Assembly: GCF_902459465.1 (NCBI RefSeq)
Contig: NC_047069.1
Location: 4,435,171 to 4,499,170 of the forward strand
Source: Asterias rubens
Lineage: Eukaryota; Echinodermata; Asteroidea; Forcipulatida; Asteriidae
Length of the DNA stretch: 64,000 nt
Direction: 5' to 3'
The position numbers were made by a program, and so were the translations under genes. Within the stretch, counting starts at the first letter, position 1; each line of letters begins with the position of its first letter. Shown here in pieces: positions 1 to 11,265 of this stretch. Under the pieces are notes generated by a model. The model made no database searches, had not been told where the DNA came from, and saw only the letters and a program-made list of their open reading frames with translations.

Positions 1-48
1 GTCAACAATTATTTTGAGTAATTACCAATAGTGTCCAGTTCCTTTAAT
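1..48 (+). repeat. Right end of the window's most common MITE (family A)
   Basis: ATTATTTTGAGTAATTACCA followed by ATAGTGTCCAGTTCCTTTAA, the family terminus, cut by the window edge. Confidence 0.7.
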
Positions 49-856
49 CAAGAGTAATGTCTGCCGCGCCGAGAGCCAGACTTTAATATGTTTTCTTAAT
101 GAGAAATAGACTTGCATTCAGCTCGAATGCCAATTACTGCAACAACAGAAAATGTAAAATCGTTTTCATCAGGTTAATGAATTGCATTTCTATTGAAAAT
201 ATAATTATGGCAACCGTATATAGTCTAGTTATGAGTGATAATTCAATGGAGTAATAAAACACTCATTCGTAGCTGTCAGTCATGATTATGCACTCGTGAA
301 TTCCTTGTCATCTTTATTGCATAATATTGCCAATCATGGAGAACCCTTTAAAAAAAAACATTTGACGGAAAGTCCAGCGAAGGCTTTGAGGCTTTCTTAA
401 TTTACGTTCGTCTGAAATTATGATTAAATCTGGCACTTGTTTTGCTTAATACTAGTGCCATAACCATTCACAGCCACATTCGTGGGTTACGCCTACACAT
501 TTTTTGTTCGTGTCCATTTTATGAAAATGAGTCAGTTGTCTCAATGTCACTAAAATACCGATTAACAATAGCTGAAATTGTTTGTGTCTGCAAAGAGTTT
601 CTCAAATTGTGTCTGGTGTTCGTGTCAGTGTTTTTGTAGCAAATACAAAATTATGGCTGTGGACATTGGGCGTGTGCGACAGGGCCAACATCAAGCCTAA
701 ACACAAATAAATCCTGCTAAACACAGGCAAATCTAAGTTGCAAAAAAACAGGTTACTCGATCGCTTGCATTCCATAAAGTGTCCGTTGTTGTGGCTGGTG
801 CCCACTCGTTTCTTGCTCAGCAACAATATTTTCTGTCAAACAGCTTTATAATTTTG
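49..856. other. Intergenic, nothing recognised
   Basis: AT-rich; only short chance frames. Confidence 0.6.
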
Positions 857-1105
857 GGCCCTGGGCCCAATTTCGTAAATCCTGTAAGCAAAAAAATGTG
901 CTTAGCATGAAATTTATTCCTTGATAAAAACAGGATTACCAACCTAATGTCCATTTGTTGTATATTGCTTGATAGTGGTTTTAACTGTTGTTTGCTTCTC
1001 CTGAAAATCACGTGGCTTTTTGGTTGGTAATCTTGTTTTTATCAAGGAAGAAAGTTAATGCTTAGCAATTTGTTATGCTTACAGGCTTTATGGAACTGGT
1101 CAGCA
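857..1105. repeat. Family B MITE (GGGCCCAATTTC family)
   Basis: Begins GGGCCCAATTTCGTAAATCC and has AAAACAGGATTACCAACC with its partial inverse GGTTGGTAATCTTGTTTTTA. Confidence 0.55.
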
Positions 1106-2525
1106 AGGGCCGGCTAAGTTCAAGCAGTGACCATTCGTCAACCACTGTGTCCCTGTACGCATATGCAGCACATCCAGGCAAATCTCGCTCATCAAGCATC
1201 TCAAACTGCATGATGTACCCTTACGCGTAAAAAAGTAGGCTGTAAACTAAAGAGTAGGCAAGTTTTAGTCTAACATCTTGTTTTATCACGTTAAAAGTAG
1301 TGAAAACCATTAAACATGTACAAATTCTATGGTTGGGATAATCTTGTGAAAATAAGAAGTTTTGTTTGAAGTAATTAAATAATGGCGGAGTAGTTTGCCA
1401 GTTCTTCCCGTAATGCGGTTTCAAAATGGCGTCTGGTGAAAAAGTAGGAAGTCACGTCGCCAAAAAAATGGCCAGCAAAAATTCTTTTGTGCGAGTTTCC
1501 ACCATCTTTTCTTTTACATACTAAAGCTAAAGTTAGGATAGAGTATAATACCTGATAGTGTTGAGGTGAGTTTTTAAAAATTATTGCTGCTTATTGTGAC
1601 CCATTTGGGGCATTTTAAGTTTAATGTCGTGTACAGTTCGGTAATTGATTGGGCGGTTACACAATTAGCACCTGGTACCGAGGACGTCAATGGTCAGTGC
1701 CACCATGGAGGAAGAAATAAGTGCCACTACACTGACGTCCTTGGTTATAAAGCTTCTTTAAAATGCGAACTTTATTTTTTACCTGACTTGAGAAGTTGAA
1801 ATTCCGTCTATATATTACATTTCGTAGGGTCATAATGTATTGTTATCGACCCTCATATAAATTATAAGTCATATGTTTTGGAACCCAAACTTTGATTCCG
1901 TGTACCGCGAGACTGTGCAAGTTCTGGTCTGAAATGGGGGAAAACAGATTGTTTTGAAGTGTTTGTGCTTCAAGAGGGTCGAGGTGTTTTACTGTCATGC
2001 CTTGTGATATATCCGGATTCTAATATAGTAGCCATATTTCTTGAGACAAAAATGTATTTAATATTGTTTAATAATAGTTGAAAGAGATTTTTGATTTATT
2101 TTGTACGCCCTACTAGCTTCTGAATAGTCAATAAAATACCAACCAATGAAAGGAACTTCGCTTTAATTTTTTTAAAGATTTCAACACACGAATCCATGAT
2201 GAAGTGCAAGTTTCATTGTTAAAAGGTTGGAGAGATGATTTTAAAAATAATCATTTAGTTTTTGATGGTGAACAATTTTCCTGTCATCCTACTGAAAACA
2301 CTACCCCACCTTGTTGAGCTGTTAATGGCTCAGCTTTTAACATCACTGTCACCATTACAGCCCACCTTATAGTAAATGTAATTTTTGTACACGTTTTTTT
2401 GGACCAATTTTCAAATCATCACATCTGGACAAAGTCATCATTTAGTAAGCCCTGTTATGTGATATAGTAATTCCACAAATGTAAGGAATAAAATGAGGTA
2501 TGTTGGAGTAGTATAGGACTTTTTG
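1106..2525. other. Intergenic, nothing recognised
   Basis: No domain, repeat array or RNA gene seen. Confidence 0.55.
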
Positions 2526-2715
2526 AAATGTGTGCTTTCAGATGCTTGATTTTGAGACCTGAAGGTCTAATTCTGAGGTCTCAAAATCAAATTTTCAGAA
2601 AATTACTTGTTTCTCAAAAACTACATGTATGTTACTTCAGACGGAGCCACTTCTCACAATGTTTTATACTATCAACCTCTCCCCATTACTCATTACCAAG
2701 TAAGGTTTTATGCTA
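2526..2715 (+). repeat. Family A MITE, internal and right part
   Basis: TGTGTGCTTTCAGATGCTTG, then the hairpin TTGATTTTGAGACC with its inverse GGTCTCAAAATCAA, then CAATGTTTTATACTATCAAC and CATTACCAAGTAAGG. The terminus is missing. Confidence 0.65.
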
Positions 2716-2990
2716 TTTCTTGCGGGCTCTGCGTTTTTCATGACTCTGCCATGAAAGGCCGGTCCGCGTTTTTCATTTTTTGTCACAAGCAGCAAGTAAT
2801 TTTACTGCACAACACTCACACAGAGCAGAGAAAGGGAACCTGTCATCTTGGTGATAGTCTTGGACTAAAGCCGTTGTTCGTTTTTCGTTAAGCACGATGG
2901 GTACTTTTGCCCATGTCGTTGTCCCATTCCACCAAGAGAGGGCGCTTTACTAAAAACTATTAAAAAGCCAACACCTTGAGCCAAGACTAG

Positions 2991-3533
2991 GTGCACATTG
3001 TCTTTCACGTCGACAAGTTGGAAACTAAGAATGGTAGTCGAGGACGCATCGCGCTTGTCACAAAAAAAAACATCTTAAAAATGAGGCAAACAACACACTA
3101 TTACCAGGTACGATTGTGGCCTATGTTTCTGTTAATGTTTTGTCTACGCTGCAGTACAAAGCCTGTTATTCAGACTCGTAGCGCTGGCCCAAAATCCGGA
3201 CAAAAAAAAAGAATTTCTGCGTTTTTTTCCATGACCCGCTCACATGCCTGTTTTAAATTTAAAAAAATTGAATACGGAATTTTAGTATCTTTATATCTCC
3301 TATCTATCCAGAAAATGTTGCCCTTTCCTGAAAGATGTCTTGATCGCCGATTCACACAGATGAGTGCGTCACTCCTTTGCCAATACTCGATGCAAAATGT
3401 TCACGAGGACTCGGTCTGGACACAGACCGACGACTTTCATGTAAGTTCACTTATGGAAAAAAAAAATGTTACACACCATTTGTTGCCTATAGTGGTTGAT
3501 CCTTGTGTCTGGCTACTAGATGTTTTGTGGTGA
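2991..3533 (+). other. Unassigned 180-codon ORF
   Basis: This is the longest frame in the first 7 kb, but it has no recognisable domain, signal peptide or splice context, and its composition (poly-A lysine runs) is that of the surrounding spacer. I think it is chance. Confidence 0.1.
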
Positions 3534-3711
3534 TTGTGTTTTTAGTTTGGACCCCTGTATCACCAACAGAAATCAAAATCGATACACATACAGGCAGTGT
3601 TGTATGACTCGAGTCCAGGACTCGGACTCGAGTCCATCGCGGGTCAATTTGGAAGTTTTCTGTCAATATCTTTAAACTGCATACATGTGTAACTTTAATG
3701 TCAATCTGTGG

Positions 3712-3712
<1 letters not shown>

Positions 3713-3751
<39 letters not shown>
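3713..3751. repeat. (AAT)n microsatellite
   Basis: About 13 AAT units, probably the tail of the adjoining LINE 3' end on the minus strand. The tyrosine-run ORF here is only this repeat. Confidence 0.9.
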
Positions 3752-3752
<1 letters not shown>

Positions 3753-3764
3753 CAGTTCTTATAT

Positions 3765-3772
3765 AGCGCATA
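3765..3772. repeat. Left target-site duplication of the hAT MITE
   Basis: AGCGCATA, identical to 4071-4078. Confidence 0.8.
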
Positions 3773-4070
3773 TTAAGCTTGGGCGATAATTTTGACATCA
3801 GCAGTCTTCAAACTCCAAGTGAAAGTTGTAGAAGAGACAGTCCTAGCATAAGAGAGGTGTTCTAATGACCTATTCTTCTGGTTTTACTCCAAACCTATGG
3901 GGTGCAAGATGTCTCAGCTAGCAAATACATCGTGATATTGCAATAATTAATCGATATAGCAATATATCGCGATATATCGCGATACATCGTTATTTCGATT
4001 AAAACCAAATCGATCCGATATCGCAATTAATATCGCGATATTCGATAATATCGTGATATCGCCCAAGCTT
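3773..4070. mobile_element. hAT-type MITE with perfect 8-bp target duplication
   Basis: This 298-bp element has terminal inverted repeats AAGCTTGGGCGATA at both ends (the left has an extra TT). It lies between identical 8-bp repeats AGCGCATA at 3765-3772 and 4071-4078. An 8-bp duplication is the hAT signature. The interior is rich in ATCGATAT and TATCGCGATA, making a large imperfect foldback at about 3930-4060. It has no coding capacity. Confidence 0.82.
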
Positions 4071-4078
4071 AGCGCATA
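4071..4078. repeat. Right target-site duplication of the hAT MITE
   Basis: AGCGCATA, identical to 3765-3772. Confidence 0.8.
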
Positions 4079-4530
4079 ATACAAAATAAAGTCTCTAAGT
4101 GCTTATGATATGTTTTGTGTTGAGTACAAAAAGTACCCAAACCCTTTAAATGTCAGTAGTAATCAGCTCAAACAGATAAACATTGTCATGATTGCTTTGC
4201 TGTAACTCTCACTCCTTTTCATCTGCAATAAGTGCCCCTATGGCTTTTGTCAATTTATGTTATGCTGTGCAATCAGCAAGTGATGACAGTCGCCTATCAG
4301 TGCCTTCTCAAATGCACCCTAATGTAGCAAGCGTGCCTATACATAAAACTTTGTTGGAAAATAAAATAAAGCTGGAGATGAGGTCCTTTATCGCACGGCC
4401 ACTACCCTGCAAGGTAAATGAACGTTCGGGATTGAGATTGGATGTCGTCAAACTTCTATAATGCAAAAAATCAAATCCTACACGTGTACATGTAATGAGG
4501 TTTTTTTGCACTTCACATGTTGTGTTTCAG

Positions 4531-5186
4531 GCTTAGACTTGCACTGAGGCCATGACTCATTGCCCCTAGATTGCACTGAGGCCATGACTCGTTGCCCCTA
4601 GATTGCACTGAGGCCATGACTCGTTGCCCCTAGATTGCACTGAGGCCATGACTCATTGCCCCTAGATTGCACTGAGGCCATGACTCGTTGCCCCTAGATT
4701 GCACTGAGGCCATGACTCGTTGCCCCTAGACTTGCACTGAGGCCATGACTCGTTGCCCCTAGACTTGCATTGAGGCCATGACTCGTTGCCCCTAGATTGC
4801 ACTGAGGCCATGACTCGTTGCCCCTAGATTGCACTGAGGCCATGACTCGTTGCCCCTAGATTGCACTGAGGCCATGACTCGTTGCCCCTAGATTGCACTG
4901 AGGCCATGACTCGTTGCCCCTAGACTTGCACTGAGGCCATGACTCGTTGCCCCTAGACTTGCACTGAGGCCATGACTCGTTGCCCCTAGATTGCACTGAG
5001 GCCATGACTCGTTGCCCCTAGATTGCACTGAGGCCATGACTCGTTGCCCCTAGATTGCACTGAGGCCATGACTCGTTGCCCCTAGACTTGCACTGAGGCC
5101 ATGACTCGTTGCCCCTAGACTTGCATTGAGGCCATGACTCGTTGCCCCTAGACTTGCACTGAGGCCATGACTCGTTGCCCCTAGAT
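4531..5186. repeat. 32-bp satellite, 20 copies
   Basis: Uninterrupted direct repeats of 32 or 33 bp, each with GAGGCCATGACTCGTTGCCC followed by CTAGA. I count 20 units. Variation is slight: Cg or Ca in ACTCG, an optional extra C in TAGACTTGC, and GCATTG for GCACTG in two units. The near identity implies recent expansion or homogenisation. Confidence 0.95.
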
Positions 5187-5215
5187 TTTGTAGATTTTCT
5201 AATAAAAGTGCCCTT

Positions 5216-6482
5216 TTTGGCGAGCTGCAGAGCAGTGTGAGCCTATGTAATACCAATTTCCGTCCGTCTGTCCGTCCGTCCATTAAATGGTCATAACTCC
5301 TTATTGCAATGATGTACTGACTTGAAACTTAAGTCAAACATTGCTTCTTACATAGATTCATATGAAAAGATAAAACTCAAAGAATTAAACACAGGTTTCA
5401 GTTGAATGAGCTAAAACAATGAAAAACATTAAATGGTCATAACTCCTTATTGCAACGCTGTACTGACTTGAAACTTAAGTCAAACATTGCTTCTTACTTG
5501 TAGTTTCATATGAAACGATAAAACTCAAATAATTAATCACAGGTTTTAGTTGAATGAGCTAAAACAACGAAAAACATTAAATGGTCATAACTCCTTGTTG
5601 AAACGATGTACTGACTTGAAACTTAAGTCAAACATTGCTTCTTACATGTAGACTCATATGAAAAGATAAAACTCAAATAATTAATCACAGGTTTTAGTTG
5701 AATGAGCTAAAACAATGAAAAACATTAAATGGTCATAACTCCTTATTTCAATGATGTACTAACTTGAAACTAAGTCAAACATTGCTTCTAACAAGTAGAT
5801 TCATATGAAAAGATAAAACTCAAAGACCTAATCACTGGTTTTAGTTGAATGATCTAAAACAATGAAACATTAAATAGACTTAACTCCTAATTTCAATGAT
5901 GAACTGACTTCAAACTATTGCTTTTTACATATAGATTCATAAGAAAATATAAACCTCCCTTTGTGCATCACTGGTTCCAGTTGAATGAGCTGAAACAATG
6001 ACAACCTTAAATGGTCATAACTCCTGATTGCAATGATGTTCTGACTTGCAACTTAAGTCAAATTTTGCTTCTTACATAAAGATTAATATGAAGAGATAAA
6101 ACTTAAAGAATTAATCACTGGTTTCAGTTGATGAGCTAAAACAATGAACAAATTGAATAGGCATAACTCCTTATTTCCATGATGTACTCACTTGAAACCT
6201 TAATAAAATATTACTTTTTACATAAAAGGATAAAACTCAACGAGTGCATCACTGAAGAGTGCAAAGTTTTAATCAAATAATTATTGCTGCTTAGATGCAT
6301 ATAATATGAAAAGATAAAACTCAAAGATCACTGGTTCCAGTTGAATGAGCTAAATCAATGAAAACCTTAAATGTCATAACTTCATACTTGTCAACATCAC
6401 CACCCCTTTGACCATCAGTTGATCGAATGATTGGTTTTTCTGTCAGTCATTGGTTCTATCTGGTGATCAGCAGCTCGCCATG
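5216..6482. mobile_element. TIR-bounded element with about 146-bp internal tandem repeats
   Basis: It starts TTGGCGAGCTGC (5217-5228) and ends GCAGCTCGCCA (6470-6480), inverted copies of each other. After the left end comes TTTCCGTCCGTCTGTCCGTC, then about seven and a half head-to-tail units of about 146 bp beginning CATTAAATGGTCATAACTCC (5279, 5428, 5575, 5722 and onward), diverging toward the right. The unique right end holds GATCAGCAGCTCGCCATGG. There is no coding sequence. The architecture resembles non-autonomous elements with internal satellites, such as Helentron-like 'pearl' elements of molluscs, by analogy only. Confidence 0.65.
5279..6400. repeat. About 146-bp degenerate tandem repeat
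   Basis: Unit: TGGTCATAACTCCTTATTGC, GATGTACTGACTTGAAAC, AAGTCAAACATTGCTTCTTA, ATATGAAAAGATAAAACTC, then a block ending GAATGAGCTAAAACAATGAA. The first four units are close copies. Later ones carry deletions. Confidence 0.85.
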
Positions 6483-6510
6483 GCAGCTTTACTGTTCTAG
6501 TTGAAAAATA

Positions 6511-6735
6511 ATTTGTTAATTGTCAAAGACCAGTATCCTCACTTGGTGTATCCCAGAATTTGCATAAAAAAGGTTGAGGTCAATTGGTCATCGAAGTTGC
6601 AAGAGAATAATGAAAGAAAAAACAACCTTGTTGCATTACTTTGTGTGCTTTCAGATGCATAAAAAAAGGCTTTGTATTAATTGAGTGAGAAATTACCTCT
6701 TTTTCAAAAACTATGGTACTTCAGAGGGAGGCGTT
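6511..6735 (+). repeat. Family A MITE, left part
   Basis: AATTGTCAAAGACCAGTATC, CTCACTTGGTGTATCCCA, ATTGGTCATCGAAGTTGC and ACTTCAGAGGGAGGCG. The right end is missing. Confidence 0.65.
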
Positions 6736-7897
6736 CAGACAGCGTACTATAAAGTTAGACCACAATCAACTTAACTTTTTTGAACAGAGTGGTGTAGTCG
6801 TAAAAGAAACCGTCCCCTTGCATTCAGATGGCACTGAGTTAAACCTCATACGGTTTAACTTTGGTTTTAAGAGGTCAAAGCAGATGTGACCCAATTACTC
6901 TATCATCTGGAATATTTAATTCATCAGAAATCACAAGCCAAGATACTCCTGCCGAGTGCCCCGCTGGACGATAATTTTTGTTGTATTGGATGACAAGGCT
7001 CTCAACCGAACACGGAAAACAGTTTTACCGTAGGAAGGGCGAGCACTTGAAACAGACAAGAACAAACAAAAAATGAATTAAACAAACCAAACATGACTGT
7101 AAAGTATAAATAAAATTAATACAAACTGCCAAAGAGAATCACTGAACTAGCATCCATATTCCATCAGAATATTTTTGTGTTTTTATACCAACAGTTTTGA
7201 TTTAATAAATGCATAATTTGTAACTCAGTCGATTGGATGTTGCGATCTCTCAAAAGCTGGTTCTAGTATTTTTTTATTCGTATTCCTTTATAATTGACAC
7301 CACATGTGCAAGTTGCGTATATACATAGTACATTTTTCAGTACGTCCAACATTTGCTGACAATGTTGTGATTGTACCCCTACAGTACGGTCTACACACCC
7401 TAGCTTGCACCCACTGCAACACACAGTTAATTCTCCTTAATAAGCAAGTTTAGCATGCTAGCAACGGAACCAACAATAAGCACATCCACGGGATCGCTGA
7501 TGGATACCACTATGGGATGGCAGTGCTGTGAGAAGCATTGGGCTGGATAAATAAAAAGCAGCAATTGCTTATCAAGTAAAATGTCCAGCATTAGCAAAAG
7601 GTTGATAAGTAAAAGATCGGGCTCAAGCAATTGCTGAAATCTCTATAAATAACCGTTTACTTGACAAAACACTTATTGATTGGATAAGTAAATTGTCGGA
7701 TGATTGCACAATAGTAAAAGTCAATGCTTGGAGTTTAGCGCAAGTGCTCGCGGGATTAGCTGTTACTTATTAACATATAAATAAAGACGACCTCTTACTA
7801 TTGTCCTGTAGCAGTGACTTGTAGTTTTACAAGATGCTGCATGAGGAGCTTGCACGTTTACTTAAACAGCAGTGTCTTATATGGTGCAAGCGTTGTC
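6736..7897. other. Intergenic, upstream flank of the Harbinger remnant
   Basis: No coding sequence. Part may belong to the Harbinger element, but no terminal repeat was found. Confidence 0.5.
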
Positions 7898-8690
7898 ATC
7901 ATGGCGCTATTCCTGAATGCAAGAGCACATCCTAAGGTGTATCAGATGAGAATGAACCATGAAGAAGTCAATCGTGCCAGTTATCAATTTAATAAGGAGC
8001 ATGCGGAGGGGCTCTTCCAGGGACTTTCCTGCCAGAAAATAATGAGTCTCGTGGTGGATATTTGTCGCCAGTTGAACGTATGGAAACGACTCTGCGTTAC
8101 TTAGCGGATCCTGGTTTTCAGACATCGGTTGCAAAGGTGATGGGCATAACTCAGCCTACAGCCTGTATTGTCATTGCAGATACTTTGGATCGCATATCTG
8201 CACAGCATGAAACCTGGATTAAGTTCCCGACATCAAACACACAGAAGTGACCAATGCAAAGCAACAGTGGGCCGAAACGCTTGGGTTTCCCTACACTCTT
8301 GGTGCCATAGACTGCACTCATGTGCGCATAAACAAACCTGGCGGACAGTTCGGGGATGACTTCATCAACCGCAAGAACTTCCCCTCCTACAACGTACAAG
8401 CAACATGTAATGAAAAATGGGCCTTCACTAGTGTTGATGTCGGTTGGCCTGGATCAACGCATATTTCAAACATCAGCAGTGTATGACGCGGTTTCAAGAA
8501 ATGTTCAAGGAGTTTTGCTCGGGGATTCTGGGTATGGGATAGCCCCATATATGATTACGCCATTCAGTGAGCCAAGCGACCCTATCCAGAATCACTTCAA
8601 CAAACTGCACAAGAGAAACTGAGTGGTAATTGAACAATCATTTGGGCAGCTTAAAGTCACCTGGAAGTGGTATTTTTTCAAAATAAAGCT
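7898..8690 (+). mobile_element. Decayed PIF/Harbinger transposase (HARBI1-like)
   Basis: Consecutive frames on one strand give the parts of a Harbinger DDE nuclease in order: an N-terminal part near 7898-8100; a helix-turn-helix part MGITQPTACIVIADTLDRIS (8062-8250); GFPYTLGAIDCTHVRINKP with the first catalytic Asp, then NRKNFPSYNVQATC and VGWPGSTH (8247-8470); VQGVLLGDSGYGIAPYMITP with the second Asp (8490-8560); and, after an in-frame TGA at 8620-8622, VVIEQSFGQLKVTWKW with the catalytic Glu. At least three frameshifts and one nonsense codon separate them, so it cannot make a transposase. Family assignment rests on the IDCTH, GDSGY and E-x-x-FG-x-LK signatures. I did not find its terminal repeats. 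Confidence 0.82.
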
Positions 8691-10613
8691 TTTGTCACTA
8701 ATATTTGTGTTTTGATGTGTGGAATGTGAATGAACAGTTATAACTAAGGTTTTAAAAAATCAGTTCTTGTGTTATTTACAAATTTAAGAGTAGACCCCGA
8801 CCCGAGAGGGCGCTGTTCGTGACGTCAATCGAGGCAGACTTTGCCTGTAATGCGTAGAGTAAACACAATTGCAATTGATGATCCTGAGCATAAGATAATT
8901 TAAGGCTTCATTTGCTAAAATAAATAGTCATATTTTATCCTCTTAAACTTATTGGTTTTTAGGCTTCATGTTGATGAAACAAAATCATTATTTTTAGCTG
9001 TTCCGACCGTCCATCGGAACAGGTATTGTTTTCGTCGAGTTTTTTTAAACGTTTTAGAAACGTTTTTTTTTCAAAACGCCATAGGTTTATAACGCACGAC
9101 TTTTTTGTGGCAAGATAATCTTAAAAACGGTAGAAATGAAAGACTTGAGTTCTATATTAAATCGAAGCTTAGTACGTAACTTAGTTTTTCTACGTATGAT
9201 TTTTAATCTCTTAATCAATTAGCCGAGTTATTAAAGATATGAATATTTAATTAGGCAATCTTGTTAACAGCATATCTCCCAAAATAAACGTCCGATTTTC
9301 AAAAATTCTTCATATATTGATTCTCTGGGTATTGAAGATGTGCAAAATGAAGTAATTTTATATCTCACGTCATCTTGTAATTATTTTTATTAAATGTTTA
9401 TAGTTATTATATAAGGAATAAAACCACGAAGTTTGTATTGATAGATCCAATGGGGCCGCGGTTAAACGCGGGTGCTATTACCCAGGTGATCTGAGTTCGA
9501 ATCCTCTGGGAACCTCAACGAAATCAATATATAGAGGGATACATTTTACATTTTTTTTTACAATCAGAAATATGTATCTACATTAAAACGATCTGTACAA
9601 CATGTTCTTTTTCCCCAAATTTTTGGCTCATGAGAAGCTTCTTTCCTGGAAAATAAAACGGTCCTGATTTTGTCCTCGCGCAGCACGATCTTTGGTGTAC
9701 GTTCTTGTATGGAGGAGAGTCTACATACATGTACATGGTTCTACGTTACGAAGCATGGAGGGAAGATAATGATAGTTGAAAGCTTGCCGTGTTGTTGAAG
9801 TTTTTGAGAAAGGAGTAAAAAATAAATGTCACGAAAACTAGTTTAGTCTCAGTTTTAGCATGGAGGTAGAAATGGCACATGGTTTTAGCAAAGCATGTAA
9901 AAACGTATTGAGCTCTGAGCATGGCGCGTCTTTGACCGGGCTCGTTTCAGGCGACGAGCGTAGACGACGAAAATAGACCGCCCGGGGATTTGGAATGATT
10001 TACGGGTAAAGGACCAATTGCCTAAACTAATTCCAGTGTTTCGCGTTACGTTCGGAAATTAGACCATGACAAACAAAAACTCTTTGACAGGAATACAAAA
10101 GCAGAGATTTGATTATGCTGATCGTTTCTCTGGTGGTGGTTGAGTGGCTCAGTTTTATAGAGCTGCTTATAATAAACAGGCAAAACATTTTGCTGTACAA
10201 AATTGCAGAAATTGAGCAGAACACCTGGATTCACAACTTGAACATGAGGCATGGTTAAGCTGCTTTTTGTGTTTAAAAAGCTATTATGTAGTTTGGTCCT
10301 GGGCCAATGGCTTTTAAAGGAATGAATCGCAGCGCTTACGTAATCAGGGAACTGTGCTTACCAGGGAATGTGTTCTTCACGTCACAATTCGCATAAAAAA
10401 ATTGCTACAATTGACTAATTGTGCTCAACTCCTGCGAAACTTTCACTGCGAAAACAGTGACTTAAAAATTTGATTTGCATTCACAGGAAAAACCATGCTT
10501 TACTTGAGACAAAAGTACGCAGTGGCGACTAGTGTGCTTTAGTGGTAAAGTCGCGACTACAAATTATTATTTGAGTCGCGACTACTGTTTTTCTCTACTC
10601 CGTTATAATCGTG
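8691..10613. other. Intergenic with probable old repeat
   Basis: A CpG-bearing stretch near 8795-8850 (GAGAGGGCGCTGTTCGTGAC) and a tRNA-like sequence at 9451. 10340-10510 is possibly a diverged family C MITE. No gene seen. Confidence 0.5.
9451..9516 (+). repeat. tRNA-like sequence
   Basis: GGGGCCGCGGTTAAACGCGG then GAGTTCGAATCCTCTGGG. The B box is good and the A box weak. Probably a decayed SINE. Confidence 0.4.
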
Positions 10614-11265
10614 TCCACACATCGACTACAAAATTTGTCCCGACTACCTGTTTGGTGAACCAGTTGTGTTGCGTACTACTATTCGCAACATAATTAATAT
10701 TGCCCTTGCGGCATAGCGGCACAAATCTTGAGAATCCGTACTTTATCTCGACAAGTGTCGTAGTTAGGTTTGAAGTGCGACTAGTCGAGTAGTAAATTTC
10801 ACTAGTCACACCCATTCGCAACATAATTAAAAATTTGTCCCGACTACCTGTTTGGTGAACCAGTTGTGTTGCTTACTACTATTCGCAACATAATTTATAT
10901 TGTCCTTGCGGCATAGCGGTAAAAATCTTGAGAATCCGTACTTTATCTCGACAAGTGTCGTAGTTAGGTTTGAAGTGCGACTAGTCGAGTAGTAAATTTC
11001 ACTAGTCACACCCATTCGCAACATAATTAATATTGCCCTTGCGGCACATAGTGGTACAAATCTTGAGAATCCGTATTTTATCTCGACAAGTGTCGTAGTC
11101 AGGTTTGAGGTGCGGCTAGTCGAGTAGTAAAATTCACTAGTCACCCATTCGCAACATAATTAATATTGCCTTTGCGGCACATAGCGGCACAAATCTTGAG
11201 AATCTATATTATATCTCGACAAGTGTCGTAGTTAGGTTTGAGGTTCGACTAGTCGAGTTATGATG
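10614..11265. repeat. Composite tandem repeat built from a MITE-like unit
   Basis: Blocks with CATTCGCAACATAATTAATA, TTGCGGCATAGCGG, ACTTTATCTCGACAAGTGTC and GTGCGACTAGTCGAGTAG recur about four times. Spacings are about 130 and 203 bp because the block TTTGTCCCGACTACCTGTTT (10635, 10838) is present in only some units. The ACTAGTCGAGTAGTAAATTT motif links it to the elements at 13424 and 25330. Confidence 0.75.

Larger units (their letters stand above)
3713..4113 (-). mobile_element. LINE/SINE-type 3' tail interrupted by a MITE
   Basis: Removing the MITE at 3773-4070 and one target copy leaves, on the minus strand, AAGCACTTAGAGACTTTATT, then GCGCTATATAAGAACTG and an ATT-rich microsatellite (3713-3751). 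This is the familiar 3' end of CR1/L2-type elements and of SINEs that borrow it. No coding part remains. Confidence 0.6.

Noticed and set aside
3487-3798. Minus-strand ORF with a tyrosine run
   Set aside because: The run is the (AAT)n microsatellite; the rest is LINE tail and MITE.
4192-4461. 89-codon plus-strand ORF ending near a donor-like GGTAAATG
   Set aside because: No known domain, no partner exon, and spacer-like composition.
4531-5186. CRISPR-like direct repeats
   Set aside because: The 32-bp units are contiguous with no spacers, in animal DNA. This is a satellite.
5050-5283. Minus-strand ORF with LGATSHGLSAS repeats
   Set aside because: A read-through of the 32-bp satellite, not a protein gene.
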